Assembly: GCA_013398015.1 (NCBI GenBank)
Contig: VZRR01013559.1
Span: 62,001-126,000, forward strand
Direction: 5' to 3'
Source of the DNA: Oreocharis arfaki
Taxonomy: Eukaryota; Chordata; Aves; Passeriformes; Paramythiidae
Length of the DNA: 64,000 nt
Shown here: piece after piece, positions 25,600-37,413 of the stretch
Layout of the letters: each line of letters opens with the position of its first letter
Position numbering within the stretch: position 1 is the stretch's first letter
Made by a program: the position numbers and the translations under genes
Notes under the pieces: generated by a model
The model's input: only the letters and a program-made list of their open reading frames with translations
Told to the model about the DNA's origin: nothing
Databases searched by the model: none

Positions 25600-26695
25600 A
25601 CCCGAGGGTTTTTCAAGATCATCTAGTCCAACTGATATATTATCTAGCACCAACATAATCACCCCTAAACCACATCCCCAAGTGACACATCCAGGTACCT
25701 CTTGAACACTTCTAGACAGTGACTCCATCACCTTCCTGGGCGACTTATTCCAATGCCTAAACACTCTAAACGTGATTTTTTTTTTTTAATATCTAAACTG
25801 AACCTTCACTGGTGCAACTTCAGGTTATTTCCTCTTGTTTTTTCCCCTCATATATGGCAGAAGAGATTGACCCCATCTTGCTACAACGTCCTTTCAGGCC
25901 ACACTATTGCTGATACAGGCCAGGATGCCATTTCTTCTTGGCCACCTGGGCACACGCTGGCTCATATTCACCTGGCTGTCAACCAGAACCTCCAGCTCCT
26001 TTACTACCAGGCAGCTTTCCAGCTGCTCTGCCCCCAACCTGTAGTACTGCATGGGGTTATTGTGACCCAAGGGCAGAAGCTGGCACTTCACTTTGTACCT
26101 CATGCAGTTGTCCTCAGCTCATCCATCCAGCCTGTCCAGATCCCTCTGTAGATCTTCCCTACCCCACAGTAGATCAACACTCCCACCCAACTTGGTGCCA
26201 TCTACAAACTGACTGAGGGTACACTCAATCCACTCATCCAGATTGTTGATAAGGATATTAAACAGCACCATCCCTAATACTGAGTCCTGGGAAACACTAA
26301 TGACCGGCCACCAACTGGATTTAGTTCCACTGACCGCCTGGGCCTGGCCCTCCACCCAGCAAGTTTTTCGCCCAGTGAAGAGCACACCCATCCAAGCCAT
26401 GAGCAGTGAGTTTCTCCAGGAGAATGCTGTGGAAGATGGAGTCAGAGGCTTTACTGAAGTCTGGATAAGCAACATCCACAGTCTTTCCCTCATCTACTAA
26501 GTAGGTCACCTTGTCATAAAAGGAGAGCAGGTTGGGTTAAGCAGAACCTGCCTTTCATAAACCCCTAATTCTGTGATGGCACCCAAGATGATTTGCTCCA
26601 TGAATTTTTCTGGCACCAAGGTCAGGCTGACAGGTCTATAGTTCCCTGGATTGTCCTTCTGCCTCTTCTTGTAGTTGTAGATGTATGGATGTCGT
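25600..26695 (-). mobile_element. CR1 LINE, 5'-truncated, decayed RT domain
   Basis: A 1.1-kb copy in minus orientation. At the upstream end the RT begins with NPGNYRPVSLT and FMEQIIL (near 26.6 kb). Then comes VDEGKTVDVAYPDFSKASDS (motif A) and, near 26.2 kb, FVDGTKLGG in place of the usual FADD catalytic box, so the second catalytic Asp is lost. The C-terminal part (GRNNP-like LGHNNPMQYYRLG, LVDSQVNMSQ, GILACI) follows at 25894-26103. The 3' UTR end is at about 25600. The reading is split over different frames, so this is a dead copy, clearly older than the CR1 at 6.8-8.2 kb. Confidence 0.93.
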
Positions 26696-27592
26696 TCAAA
26701 CCCAAAGAACTGCACAGAAACGAAACATGTCCAAAAGATCTGTAATATGTTTTTTTTAATCTCAATTTTAGAAGGAAAAAAAAAGAAAATGTTCAAAGTA
26801 AATAGAAATTTGTAGCAGAAATCAGTATTAGGGATGGAATTCAGTATAAATCTAACTAGTCGGCTAGTGTAATTTGAAAGTGTAAGGTAAAATCCTCACA
26901 TTGCCTGGAGATACAGACTCTGTGAGAGCTCCACAATTTACTGAAGAAGAAGCTGGAGGCCAGGAAGGATTACTTAAGGTGTAAGAAGTCTATGGTGCAG
27001 TAACTGAAATGTGCTCTAAAATACCTAAATGTAGATCTTTACCTATTTGTGTCTACAGGTGCTTCAGGTAATTGATCTCACACTGTTTTAAATATAGCTA
27101 AAAGAGTTATTCATCAGACTGGCAGTGAAGTATCTGCTTCATGACAGATACTCAGGAATTACTGTGTAGCTTTCCCTGGTTATAGTTGTTTGATGAAAAA
27201 ATGAACACGTATTTTCCCTTTAGATAATGTTAGAGCAGAAAGGCTACTAATTTGACAGAGTTAATAACTGGACAATGTAGAAAAAAAAATTTGTAAGCAT
27301 TTAGTTTTCTACGCATAGACCTGCACATATGTAATAGAATGCATGCAATACCTTTTTTCTGAAAGATACCATAAGGCAACTATAATCTACCTGTAAGTCT
27401 CTTTAAAATCATCTAATTACAGAGAAAAGCACTGTAGACATAAAATATTTCAAAAGCTGCAATTAAAAAGAATGATCATTCAGAAGGCTGTTAACAGTCT
27501 GATAACACAGACCATTACAAAGAATTATGTTAATTGTGTGAAAGACTGAATTAAAACATGACACATATACTCTGCCAGTGTGCATACTCTAC

Positions 27593-28054
27593 CTGAGTGC
27601 CTTCTTTGCCTCAGAAAAAAACAACCAACTGAACCAACAAACAGCTAGGGGTAGCAAGAATGTATTCATTATACGCAGTGTCCTGATTAAAGCAGGTTCT
27701 GAAACTACTTTGTTGTGTGGGATTTGTGTTTGAATTTCATGGAGATAATATAAAATCTTAAAAGGACATTTCTGAGTCTTCATTTGTTTGCTCATTGACC
27801 CAATCAAATCCTGCAAGTAAAAAGTGTCTGCAAATGTCAGGCTTTTCTGTGTGTTATGGTGGTTGTACCAGGAGATTAAAAATACATTCACATCAAGGCT
27901 TTGATCAAGGGTGCACTTCAGAAACAATTTCCAGTCATCTGCTCTTACTGTGCTTTGATTTGCCCCACAGAGCAGTCTCAAAGCAGATAAGTTCATCTCT
28001 TTTTGCATAAAAGTAAGCTGGAAGGTGTTTTCCAGCCAGTAACAGGCATTCAGC
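27593..28054 (-). other. Unrecognised open block with splice-like ends (possible exon or gene remnant)
   Basis: Read on the minus strand, a textbook pyrimidine tract ending CTTTAG precedes this block and a CAG/GTAGAG donor-like site follows it. The 462 bases between are open in one frame for 153 codons. The frame stays open slightly upstream to a TGA at 28111-28113 and closes at a stop just after 27593. No ATG begins it; the first Met codons are about 16 and 20 residues in. The product starts LNACYWLENTFQLTFMQKEM and ends with a hydrophobic stretch (TFLLPLAVCWFSWLFF) that could be a membrane segment. I do not recognise a family. It lies on the same strand as CSMD1, inside its 32.6-kb intron. 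It could be an unannotated exon, a fragment of a retrocopy or a chance open frame. By rough estimate an open stretch this long can arise by chance in 64 kb of two-strand AT-rich DNA, so confidence is low. Confidence 0.22.
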
Positions 28055-29132
28055 CTAAAGAAGCAGAAACAGTCCACAATAAAAACTCTGAAATACACAC
28101 AGTGCAAACCTCATGCCCTTAGCACTAATTGTTTTGCAGCATAAAGCTGCTTGTGGTGCACTGTACTACTAATGCTAATGTAAACATAGCCTAATTTATT
28201 CTCTTAGGACAACTGGAGGCAACACTTGGATCTTGTCCTATCTCCCTTTCATTTTCCCACCTGCTGAGATTCTGCTCATGTCCTGCAGATGCAAGTTTCT
28301 TCAAGATGTACATGTGAAGTCAAGAAAGCTGTTAAACAGACAATGTGTTTTTCATCTTTACTTAAAATGCCTAGATTCGCCTTCTAGAAACTTCTGGATT
28401 TTGATTGAAGAAATAAATTAGATTTTTTTAATCTTCTTCACTTGTACTTTGTTGCCAGGTACTTATGTTAATAAATAACTATGGAGAATGCTGCTTAGAA
28501 GAATGACATCTGCAGAGAGGCTAAAATCTGCATGAACAAAACTCTCTGTCACAGTCTGTGAACTCCATGAAAAGAGAGGTCTTGTGCTTTGTGAAGCAGA
28601 ACAGCCATAGGAGAAGAATGAGTCTTGGAGTCCAGAGAAAATGTAAATTTCTATTTCCAAAGCTTCAAACTTCACATTTTACATCATCTGTCATTGTCTT
28701 CTACCCATTTCAATACAAAATCTAAAATGAGAACTGCTTAGGGATGAAAGAACTCCTCCTAAGATGTTTTCCTCCTCAGGGAGAAAGGTGAGTTTCTCTA
28801 ATGAGCAGCTCTCCATTTTAAACTTTCATAGCAACTAAAGCAACCTACATCTCATTCTTGCAGTGAAGCCTCTGTTTATGCCTCACTTCAATCCTGAATA
28901 CTTTACCATGGTGCACAGGTCTTTGCTTATACGTATTTCAGAAACATCAGTAAGTAAATTATGTTCCACTGATAACTTACTTAAATTACGAAGCTCTTCA
29001 CTAGGTTAAAAATATTTCCTTTTGTTGTAATGAGGAAAATTACAACTGATGGGGATGAAGAGGAAAACCATGCTATGAAATCTGTCTTCTTACCTGCCAT
29101 CTTGAAAGGAAAGGGATGATCATCGTAACAGG

Positions 29133-29187
29133 TGCTTCCTTTTTCTGAAAGGCATGAAAATCTCAAAACGCATGATGACCCCCACTG
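29133..29187 (+). repeat. 55-bp direct repeat, copy 1
   Basis: The block from TTCCTTTTTCTGAAAGGCAT through AAAACGCATGATGACC is repeated at 31449-31503 with two differences in 55 bases. This copy is in unique-looking intron sequence and is likely the original. Confidence 0.9.
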
Positions 29188-30009
29188 CCATTTTAATTTT
29201 TACATAGTAAACTGCCAGCGATGTTTTAGGCTCCGTTTTCCCTTTTCTCAGCAAGACAATCGAAATAAATGAAATGCCTTTCCATGTCGTAGAAAAGAAG
29301 CTTCTGCACCGTGCCCCCTTTCTAAGGCAGGAGCTTGTCCAGGGGTTCCCTTCTATGTGCACCAGTGGAATTACTACAGAGATCTCAGTTCAGGTCTGCT
29401 TCCTTTACTATAATGAAGGTGTTACTACAGCTCTAAGACACGATGAAATGCGCAAAGAGAAGGCCTTTCAGAGCACAAATGTGGGAACAGCTTCATGCAG
29501 ATACATTAACCCCTTAAACAATATACAACTGTTAATCAAGAAGAGGATGACACACCTAAAGACCATATCAGCATGTTGTTTTGTGATTTAAACACTGATT
29601 AAAGTCTGTGAACATGAGCACCCAGAGACTATTCAAATAATCTGGGAAACACCTGAGGTTTAGGCTACATGATACAATTACAATTACAATTAATAAAAAA
29701 CACTCAGAAATGTTTTTAAAAAATAGACATTGTTTATGCTTTAAATCAGTAGAGTCCATTAAATGAGAAGTGAAAGAAAATAGACTCCAATTGCTAAAAA
29801 AGAGGTAATTCTGTCTATGATCTTTAGCAAATTGAGGTTTATTATTGGAATTGTTTTATCTCAATAAAGTCAGATTTTTTTGAGATGATAATTTGATCAA
29901 ATGTGAAACTTCATACAGCATTTTAGATTTCTCCATTACATTTAGCTTTTCAATATAAGAAACCTGTGATAAATTTTAAGAAATGCTGTCATGAACAAAG
30001 GTTATTATT

Positions 30010-30437
30010 TGTCATTAAATGAGTCAACATCTAATGAGGAATGGCTGAGGGAGCTGGAATTGTTAATCTGGATAAAATGAGGCTCAGAGGAGACCTTATC
30101 ACTCTCTACAGCTGCTTGAAAGGAGGTTGTGGCCAGGTGAGGGTTGATCTCCCAGACAACAAGCAATACGACAAGAAGAAATAGCCTCAAAGTGTGTCAG
30201 GTGAGATTTAGATTGAATATTAGGAAAAATTTCTTCACTGAAAGGGTGGCCAAGCATTTGACCAGGCTGCCCAAAGACATGGTTGAATTAGCATTCCTGG
30301 AGGCATTTAAAGACGTGTATATGTGGTGCTTAGATACGTGGTTTAGGGGTAGGCTTGGCAGTGCTGGGTTAACAGCTGGGCTCAAGGATCTTAAAAGTCT
30401 TTTCCAACCTAAACAATTCCACAATTCTTTAAATAAT
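30010..30437 (+). mobile_element. CR1 LINE 3' part
   Basis: Plus-strand CR1 C-terminal region. CQVRFRLNIRKNFFTERVAK is readable at 30197-30265, followed by LTRLPKDMVE and a 3' end with CTTTTCCAACCTAAACAATT. It is 5'-truncated. The start is approximate. Confidence 0.9.
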
Positions 30438-30976
30438 TAGGACTTGCCAAATTGTATTTATGTATAAAACCAACAGTAAATGCCAGTACATGCTCAAGTG
30501 GAAACAGTACATTCCTCCTTGAAATTCATGCAACACTGGAAAAAAAAAATTGCTCATAAGTGTTAGAATATTTTTGAACACAGATTTGGTTTTACTTATG
30601 AATTTACTGAAATTCAGCTATACACCAAATAGCACTACCTTCCATTTAACCAAATATCATAAATACAACAACCAGTTTTCTCTTCAAACAATAAACAGGC
30701 AGAAAACAAGAAACATATTTAGTATAGAATCACACTAAGATTTCCTACTGATACTTGCTAAGTTTACTTATTTTTATTTTTACATTATTTCCAAGAGCCT
30801 GATCAATAATTTCTTTTTTCCACACAGAACTGGACTAAGTTCCTCCTCATATATGTGAATGCACAACTTCTGCAATGTCACCAGTTTATTCTGATTCAGA
30901 CCACTTCTAAAGTATGAAATTCACACAGGGTCATCACATTCAAAAATTTGGAAAGGGAGATTCTGCTGCCCAATTA

Positions 30977-31440
30977 TTCCACTCTGCTCTGCAATGATGA
31001 GGCCTCACCTTGAATACTGTGTGCAGTTTTGGACACAGCAAAATAAAATTATATTAAGCTATTAGAGAGTGTCCAAAGGAGGGCCACAAAGATGGTGAAG
31101 AGCCTTGAGGAGAAGGTGTATGAGGAGCAACTGAGGTCACTTGGTCTGTTCAGCCTGGAGGAGACTGAGGGGAGGCCTCATTGCAGTTCAAACTTCCTTG
31201 TGAGGGGAAGAGGAGGGGCAGGCACTGATCTCCTCTGTGGTGACCAGTGACAGGACCCGAGGGAATGGCCTGAAGTTGTGTCAGGGGAGGTTTAGGTTGG
31301 ATATTAAAAAAAGGTTTTTTACCCAGAGGGTGTCTGGGCACTGGAACAGGGTCCTCAGGGAAGTGGTCACAGCACCAAGCCTGAGAGAGCTCAAGAAGCT
31401 TTTGGACAGTGCTTTGAGAGGGAAGGGTGTATTTTTTGAG
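30977..31440 (+). mobile_element. CR1 LINE piece, truncated at both ends
   Basis: Plus-strand CR1, from the GGCCTCACCTTGAATACTGT region through CQGRFRLDIKKRFFTQRV, HWNRVLREVV and LKKLLDSALR. It is nearly identical over several hundred bases to the minus-strand copy at about 6.9-7.35 kb, so both belong to one young subfamily. Unusually, it stops before the CR1 3' UTR and tail. It is joined to a 55-base block that also occurs at 29133-29187. Confidence 0.9.
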
Positions 31441-31448
31441 TAGAGGAT

Positions 31449-31503
31449 TGTTTCCTTTTTCTGAAAGGCATGAAAATCTCAAAACGCATGATGACCCTCA
31501 CTG
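31449..31503 (+). repeat. 55-bp direct repeat, copy 2, at a CR1 break
   Basis: Second copy of the block at 29133-29187 in the same orientation, 53 of 55 bases equal. It begins about nine bases after the abnormal 3' break of the CR1 at 30977-31440. Confidence 0.9.
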
Positions 31504-32539
31504 AACAGAAAATTCAAACAGAAAAAACCTAGTTTTGTTTTGCAAGATATAGACTGAAATAATGAAGAATTTTTCAGATATATGGTCTGGAAAAGTGTCT
31601 CTATGAGGAAGGCAAATACTTTTGCTGCAGTAAGTATTCAACTAAAGAGTCAAAATAATGGATTTAGATAATTCTGACCCAAGCAGATACAGATGAAACA
31701 TATCACAGTGAAAATATTATATATTGCTGTCTTTAGAAAGTGTTCTCAATCTGGTATTAGAACATGAGGAAACAGAAGCATTAAAGCTTTCAAAATGGCA
31801 TAGCTTTTTGTATTTAAAAAAATCATTTTGATCACTTTGAAGGTTGTTATTTTTTGGTTGTTGGTTTTTTGTTGACACTTTTTTTGGACACTGAAACTTT
31901 TGTTTGCCTTGAGCATTGCATTACCATCTAATACGTTCCAACTGTCTGTCTGAATTATGGACTCAGTGTAAAATCAAAGACAATATCACAGCAAATATAC
32001 TGCTGAGTCTCCTTCTTCAACTTTTCCATTCTTTCCTGTGTATGCTTCTATAGTTCCTTTCCAGAAGTCTTACTGGTTGTTTTTTTCCCCTAAATTGCCA
32101 TTTCCAGCTCAATATGTCATACTTAGATCCATATGAAGCTCATAAAATTCATACCCTACAGCTAAATCTCAGTAGTGTGAATCTAGCTGAAATCTTGAAA
32201 GCAAATATGAGAAACTGAAGACAGATAAGGCTCAGTAGCAGCTCCTTTGCTCAAAAACAGCACGGAAGGAAGGTCAGAGGGAAGGTAAGTAATAAGAAAT
32301 AGTAACTGTCAGCCTGTATTTGTGATAATGGCCTCATGAGGGGAAAACTTAAGCATTTGGTGGTTTTTGGCACTTAATGTTAGAAATTGCCTGAGAAAAA
32401 TAAAGAAAATACTACAGAAAATAACACTAGAAGCATTAGGATTGCTCCTTCAGTTAGCTTTTCTTGCTGACCAGGAAATACAGTACTTTCCTGTGTGACA
32501 GGAAATTTGTGCTTAGATGCTTTCATCATGAGGTGAGTA

Positions 32540-32775
32540 TCAGAGAATCACAGAGTCACAGGATGAACTAGGTTGGGAAAGACCTTTGAGATCATCAAGT
32601 CCAACCTATGGCCTAACAGCACCTCATCAACTAAACCATGGCACTGAGTGCCACGTATAGTCTTTTTTTAAACATGTCCAGGGACAGTGACTTCACCACC
32701 TCCCTGGGCAGACAACTCCAGGGCTCATGCATTGATCCCATGCATCTCTCTTCCATCACTACCTCCAGTTTAAAG
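32540..32775 (-). mobile_element. CR1 LINE 3' tail
   Basis: Begins AGAGAATCACAGAGTCACAG and continues GGTTGGGAAAGACCTTTGAG and ATCATCAAGTCCAACC. This is the reverse complement of the classic CR1 3' end. A decayed 3' UTR with AACTCCAGGG-like text follows. Confidence 0.92.
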
Positions 32776-33860
32776 AAAACGAGTCAAAACTTCTTGTAAT
32801 TAATGGTCAAATGAGACATCTAAACTCAATATAGAAAATGGTTTTGATCTGGGTTTATCAGTTTTACCAAAAGGCTCAGTCTCAGAAATAGATGTATTAA
32901 TGTAGAAGAGATTTTCTTCAACACTTTTACTTAAATCTGGTATAAACTCACTCCAAAGTGATATTATTTCATTCAGCATGAACTGGGACACAGTCTTTAT
33001 CTACCAGGTCATCAAACTTGGCAATATTGCAGCCCATGGCACATCTACTATACCTGATCAGCAATCAGGAAAATATTGGGTGAAATTAGGTATCATTGCT
33101 GAAACAACAATGTAATAATGCAAAAAACCTTGCCCTCCAATAGACACTGGGGCTGAAAAATGGAGCCCTTGCAATGTTACCATAAAACAGTGAAAGCAGC
33201 AGGAAATCCAAGGCAGTGAGTATCCACAGTATGGAGAAGGAATTGAAACAGCAAGGGGTAGAGGCACGGTTAGTACATACTAAAGAGATTATACCAACAA
33301 TAAGAAAGAAGTAAAGAGAACAGATCAGTAAGTCCTCAAAAGGGCTCAAAGTAACTGATTCTAGAAAGCTGAGAATCTGTGTAACAGAAGAACTAAAACA
33401 ATGAAGAGTTGTAAAGAGTTACAGCATGTACTTGACACAGAGTCAGAAGAGCACCATATAGCTGTATTTGCAAGTACTAAAAGTTCAATAAATTACTCAG
33501 CAGGATGCTGCTCACAAGCTACAATAGTGGGATCCAGAGAAAATAAATAAATGGTTAAGGAAGAAAATCAGCTCTTCAGAATAAGCAGGAATACCTTTGA
33601 ACAGGAGAAGAATCAAATTTAGATTTCTGTGTTGCCCAGAAAAAGGCAAATAAATGTTATAAAAATATTTAACTAAAAATGATCTTGATATAGTTGGCTA
33701 AGACCTGGAACTACGCTACTGTCTCTATAGGATGCTGAAATTTGCTTTCATTTTGAGTTGGCATTAAAAATCTGCCCCCACGCCAGCACCAGAATGCAAA
33801 ATTTGGAAAATATGTCCATTAAAAAAAAGAAAAAAAATTCGTTAAAATATTCTACCTTAT

Positions 33861-33941
33861 TGGTTTTGGGGTGGATTTTTGGGGTGGTTTTTGTTTGTTT
33901 GTTTGTTTTGTTGGGTTTTTTGTTTGTTTTTCTGGGGGAGG
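33861..33941 (+). repeat. G/T-rich low-complexity tract
   Basis: GGGGTGG, TTTGTTTG and TTGGG units followed by a G-run. Confidence 0.85.
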
Positions 33942-34472
33942 GAGGAGTATTTTTTCTTTGGAAGGAAACCTCCTAGGAAATCTCTTTAACTACATTATCC
34001 TCTTCGAACAGCACTGAATGTTATGTTGAGAGAAAACATTATCTTATCTTGTAAAACTCTATTTGCAAACTTACCTGATAAAAGGCCACAAATTCACTTT
34101 CACAGTAAGTCAAAAGGAATTTAAAATACAGAGTAATGACATGTCATGAGCTGTCTGCCTCCTCGGAAAAGAAAATCAACAGGACCCTAAGCACACTGAT
34201 AAATATTTTCAAATCTACCAGTCAAAAGGGTGTATTCCTCAATGTAATACTAAAATCAGAGCTTCAATACACAGTTCAATTTTCAAGAGTTCTGTCATTC
34301 ATAACTCCAAGAAAACTCAAGGGAAAAATCTGCACAATTTTCAGCATATCTTAAAATAATTTCACTGTTTTGGAAACTTGAAAATTATTTTGGTAATTGA
34401 TTTTTTTTTTTAAGTTCATGTTTTCCAAAATGCTAGCAAGATGTTTTTCTTTAAAAAGAAGTAGGGTTCCAT

Positions 34473-34988
34473 TGTTGTGGTGAAGGTTGAGGGGCCAGAG
34501 AGCCCCACAGCAGGAGAGACCTCTCATTGGTGGGTTAGCTATGAAATTTAAATATAGCTTCCCGATTCAGAGTACAAGAAAAAACTTCTTCTCCCATCAG
34601 GTTGCATGGCTGTGATTTTGCCTGTCCGGTTCCTGGTCCCTCACTACGCCCCTTCCCTCTCCCTGCTGGTGGTTGTTGTATCCCCCCACCTTCTCCCTAC
34701 CCCTGTACCCTCAGATCATTGGTTAGTGGTGTTTTGCTGNCTCTGGACACCTTCAGTAATAAAGCCTTTCCAGAATTCTACATGAAGAGCCCTCCCAACT
34801 CCTCGGCTGTGGTAACACATGAGCTATCTTAGCTTGAGTGTGGGTGTGTGTCTCAGTGCCATCCCACGGGACGGGTGTGGGAAGTCGGCCTGTCAGTGTG
34901 CCAAGCTGCACCGCCCGAGCGTATCCTTGCCAGGGATGCTTTCGGGATGACGCAGCAGCCTCGGTCACCCCACCACCACACCGCGTTA
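34473..34988 (+). mobile_element. Probable solo LTR of an endogenous retrovirus
   Basis: About 516 bases much richer in GC than the surroundings. It starts TGTTGTGGTGAAGG and has a TATA-like TTTAAATATA at about 34549-34558. An AATAAA signal at 34758-34763 is followed by a G/T-rich region, and the CpG-rich end contains CACCACCACA. The order U3, TATA box, polyadenylation signal and GT-rich element is that of an LTR. The 6-base word TTCCAT occurs directly before (34467-34472) and after (34989-34994), a candidate target-site duplication. However, the right terminus does not end in a clean CA, so the exact end is uncertain (34980 is another option). No gag, pol or env is present. It contains one N at 34740. 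Confidence 0.68.
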
Positions 34989-37291
34989 TTCCATTTCAGT
35001 CAAGAGAGTCTGTAAAGTGGAAGGATTTTCTTTCACATCTTTTGTTAACTGAAGGGGTGTGTGTTAACTCCAGATGCAGTTGCTTGGGGATAGAAATCCC
35101 AATACTCATGAAGATGATGTAGACTTTATGTGAAAGCAACCTAACAATACTGTAAGCCTTAAATAAATCTCATTTTAAGACTACACATTTAGAGTCGTCA
35201 TGGTCCTAAAGCAATTACAGTCTTTCCAAGAGACATGAAATTAAGAAAATTCTTCCTTAGTTGCACTGCTAGACAAACCCAAGACCAGTAAAAAGACAAC
35301 TCATTCAATATTGCCCATCCTGTCCAAAATGAAAGACTTAAAAGTTACGCCTCTTTTTCTCATGCTGTGATTGTCAGCGTCTGTTAGCATGTCTCTTTGC
35401 CTTCCACTCAGCTGGATGTAACAAGTGTGGATTTTTTTCTGGGTGAAAGCTCCAAGTGTTTACTCAGACCTCTTAATTTTGAACATAACATAATTTTATC
35501 TGCCTAGGTGTGCAATCTCTCCTGTGTATTCTTGTGTCTGATGAACTAGCAACTTGCCCAGAGAACATTCCTTAATTAAAGTGTTTTTCCAAGTCCAGTG
35601 AACAAAATAATAAATTAATCCACACCAATCTCATTAACTTCTGCGCTACTAAAATTCTAAATTCACTGAGAAATACACATTGTATAGAATGCAGAGAACT
35701 TGTGCATTATTACAGTAGATGGGGGTTTACTGTTTTTCATAGGTAAGTTTGAGTGTCCACAGAAAATATACACTGGGCAGTTTAACAGCATAGTCAGTAC
35801 CAATTTTTCTATTATTATGGTTAAACTTTCTTGCAATCACCAAGAAGTCTGCCACCTTCATTTTATTATAAATATGAAAATCCCTCCTTAATTAAATTTT
35901 CAAAAATTCAAGGAAAAAAAAATGAACTGAATAAAGAAAGCATTAAGATGCCTATACTCTCCTCTATTAGTAGTAACTTCACTTTTTTTTAAATGCACAT
36001 TTAATTTTTCTCTTACAAAAATATACTGTGTTTTACAAAATCAACAAGACAACACACTACTGAATATAAATTTGAGTAGATTAAATTTTCAGACATTTCC
36101 CATAATTTAAATGCTTTTCTGTATTTAAAAATGCAAAGTGATTTAATAATTTCTATGAAATGCAATGATTTTAAAGTCAAAAGTCTTCCTAGAAAAATAT
36201 TCATTTCTAATGGTTATTCTAAATAAAATATAACAGTTCAGTTTGGAACTGAAAAACAGCCCTTTCTGTTCAGAGAGAAGTCCCACTACAGTAAAACCTT
36301 TCTCTATAGGATAGTTTTGTACTTTTGCCTGCTTTTCCTGAAAACATATCTTTACTGAGGCACACTGAATTCTCTTTAAGAAAAAGTGAACTTAATTAAT
36401 TTTGCAAAGTAACAGTATTTACATCTCAACAATATGCTATGAAAGCATACAGCAAATTTATTTTTTCTCCAGCTAAACATTTCCACTTATTAGTGGTGAG
36501 ATAAACATTTTTTCCTTAACTACTTTAAAGAAGTCAAGAATACAGTCTTCCACAAAGCTACATAGGAAATATATGTTTTGTAATTATGAAAGTACATATA
36601 GATTGTACAGTCCTTGACATAATGTAATTCATTTATTCAGCATTTCACTGCACAGAAGTACAATATAAATAAAATACTTCTTTAACCTCTTTTCTTTTTT
36701 TCCCTACGGGTCTTTTTTTCCCTCTGTCCTTTACTGATTTAGCAGAGAAACAGTAAAATATTTTGTTATTACCACTATCGTATGCATAATTAGATGACTA
36801 ATTCATAGTTTTGTATTAAGAATCGTTACGGGAAAACAGTGGATTGAAAAGAGAAATTATGTAGGCAATAAAATAACTAACAATAGTGGTCAAAATACTT
36901 ACGTGTAATGTCCAGTTTTTATGCCAAGAAATCTTATGTTAAGATTCAACAGTGAGTAAGTATCAAGACACAACCTGAAAAATTCACTAGTAACTCATTT
37001 AGCAATGTGGAATTTTGGTTATAATTTTTTGTATTTCATTAAGAAATGTATTTAAAACTTAAAAATTTTAAATTAGACCTATTACTTTGAGTGGGCATTT
37101 TCATACATACTACTTTTTTTTCCCCCTAGTGTCCAGTGTATTTTCATAACATCTCTGCTCTGTTCCTTTTTGTGTTTAAATGAATGTACAGACTTGTATG
37201 TGTTCATGCATTTTTGCAAATGTATATGAAATATTTTTAAGACAAATCCCAAACTCTTACCATTTCACTTGAGAACAGAGAAAAAGCATAC

Positions 37292-37413
37292 CTTTTCTGG
37301 ATCAGTTGTTGTAATGACCCACACGCAGTGTGCATTGTCTTCATATTGAACTGGATAATTTGGTGATGTGATAATGCCACTTGGTCCACGTAAATTAGAA
37401 CCACATGTTCTAG
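37292..37413 (-). CDS. CSMD1: CSMD1 internal exon, N-terminal part of a CUB domain
   Basis: This exon is 122 bases long. It follows a TTTTAG acceptor and ends at an AAAAG/GTATGC donor. Two bases complete an Ala codon with the previous exon. Forty codons follow: RTCGSNLRGPSGIITSPNYP, then VQYEDNAHCVWVITTTDPEK. The CG..L.GPSG..TSPNYP start and the CVWVI strand are the hallmark of a CUB domain, and both cysteines of the first CUB disulphide are visible. The exon ends in phase 0. The particular sequence (TSPNYPVQYEDNAHCVWVIT) is what I recall for CSMD1. The CSMD3 counterpart differs at several of these positions, which is the main reason for the paralogue call. A database comparison was not possible here. 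Confidence 0.9.

Larger units (their letters stand above)
4710..37291 (-). other. CSMD1: CSMD1 intron of 32.6 kb splitting the CUB domain
   Basis: The intron is phase 0, with a GT donor at 37290-37291 and an AG acceptor at 4710-4711. It contains most of the transposon fragments in the window, listed separately. The stretches between them (for example 8.2-14.3, 17.1-25.5 and 35.0-37.2 kb) are AT-rich non-coding DNA in which I recognise no gene. An unexplained open block at 27593-28054 is listed separately. Confidence 0.85.

Noticed and set aside
34858..34985. CpG-rich stretch resembling a CpG island promoter
   Set aside because: It is the 3' part of the probable LTR and too short for an island; no host first exon follows.
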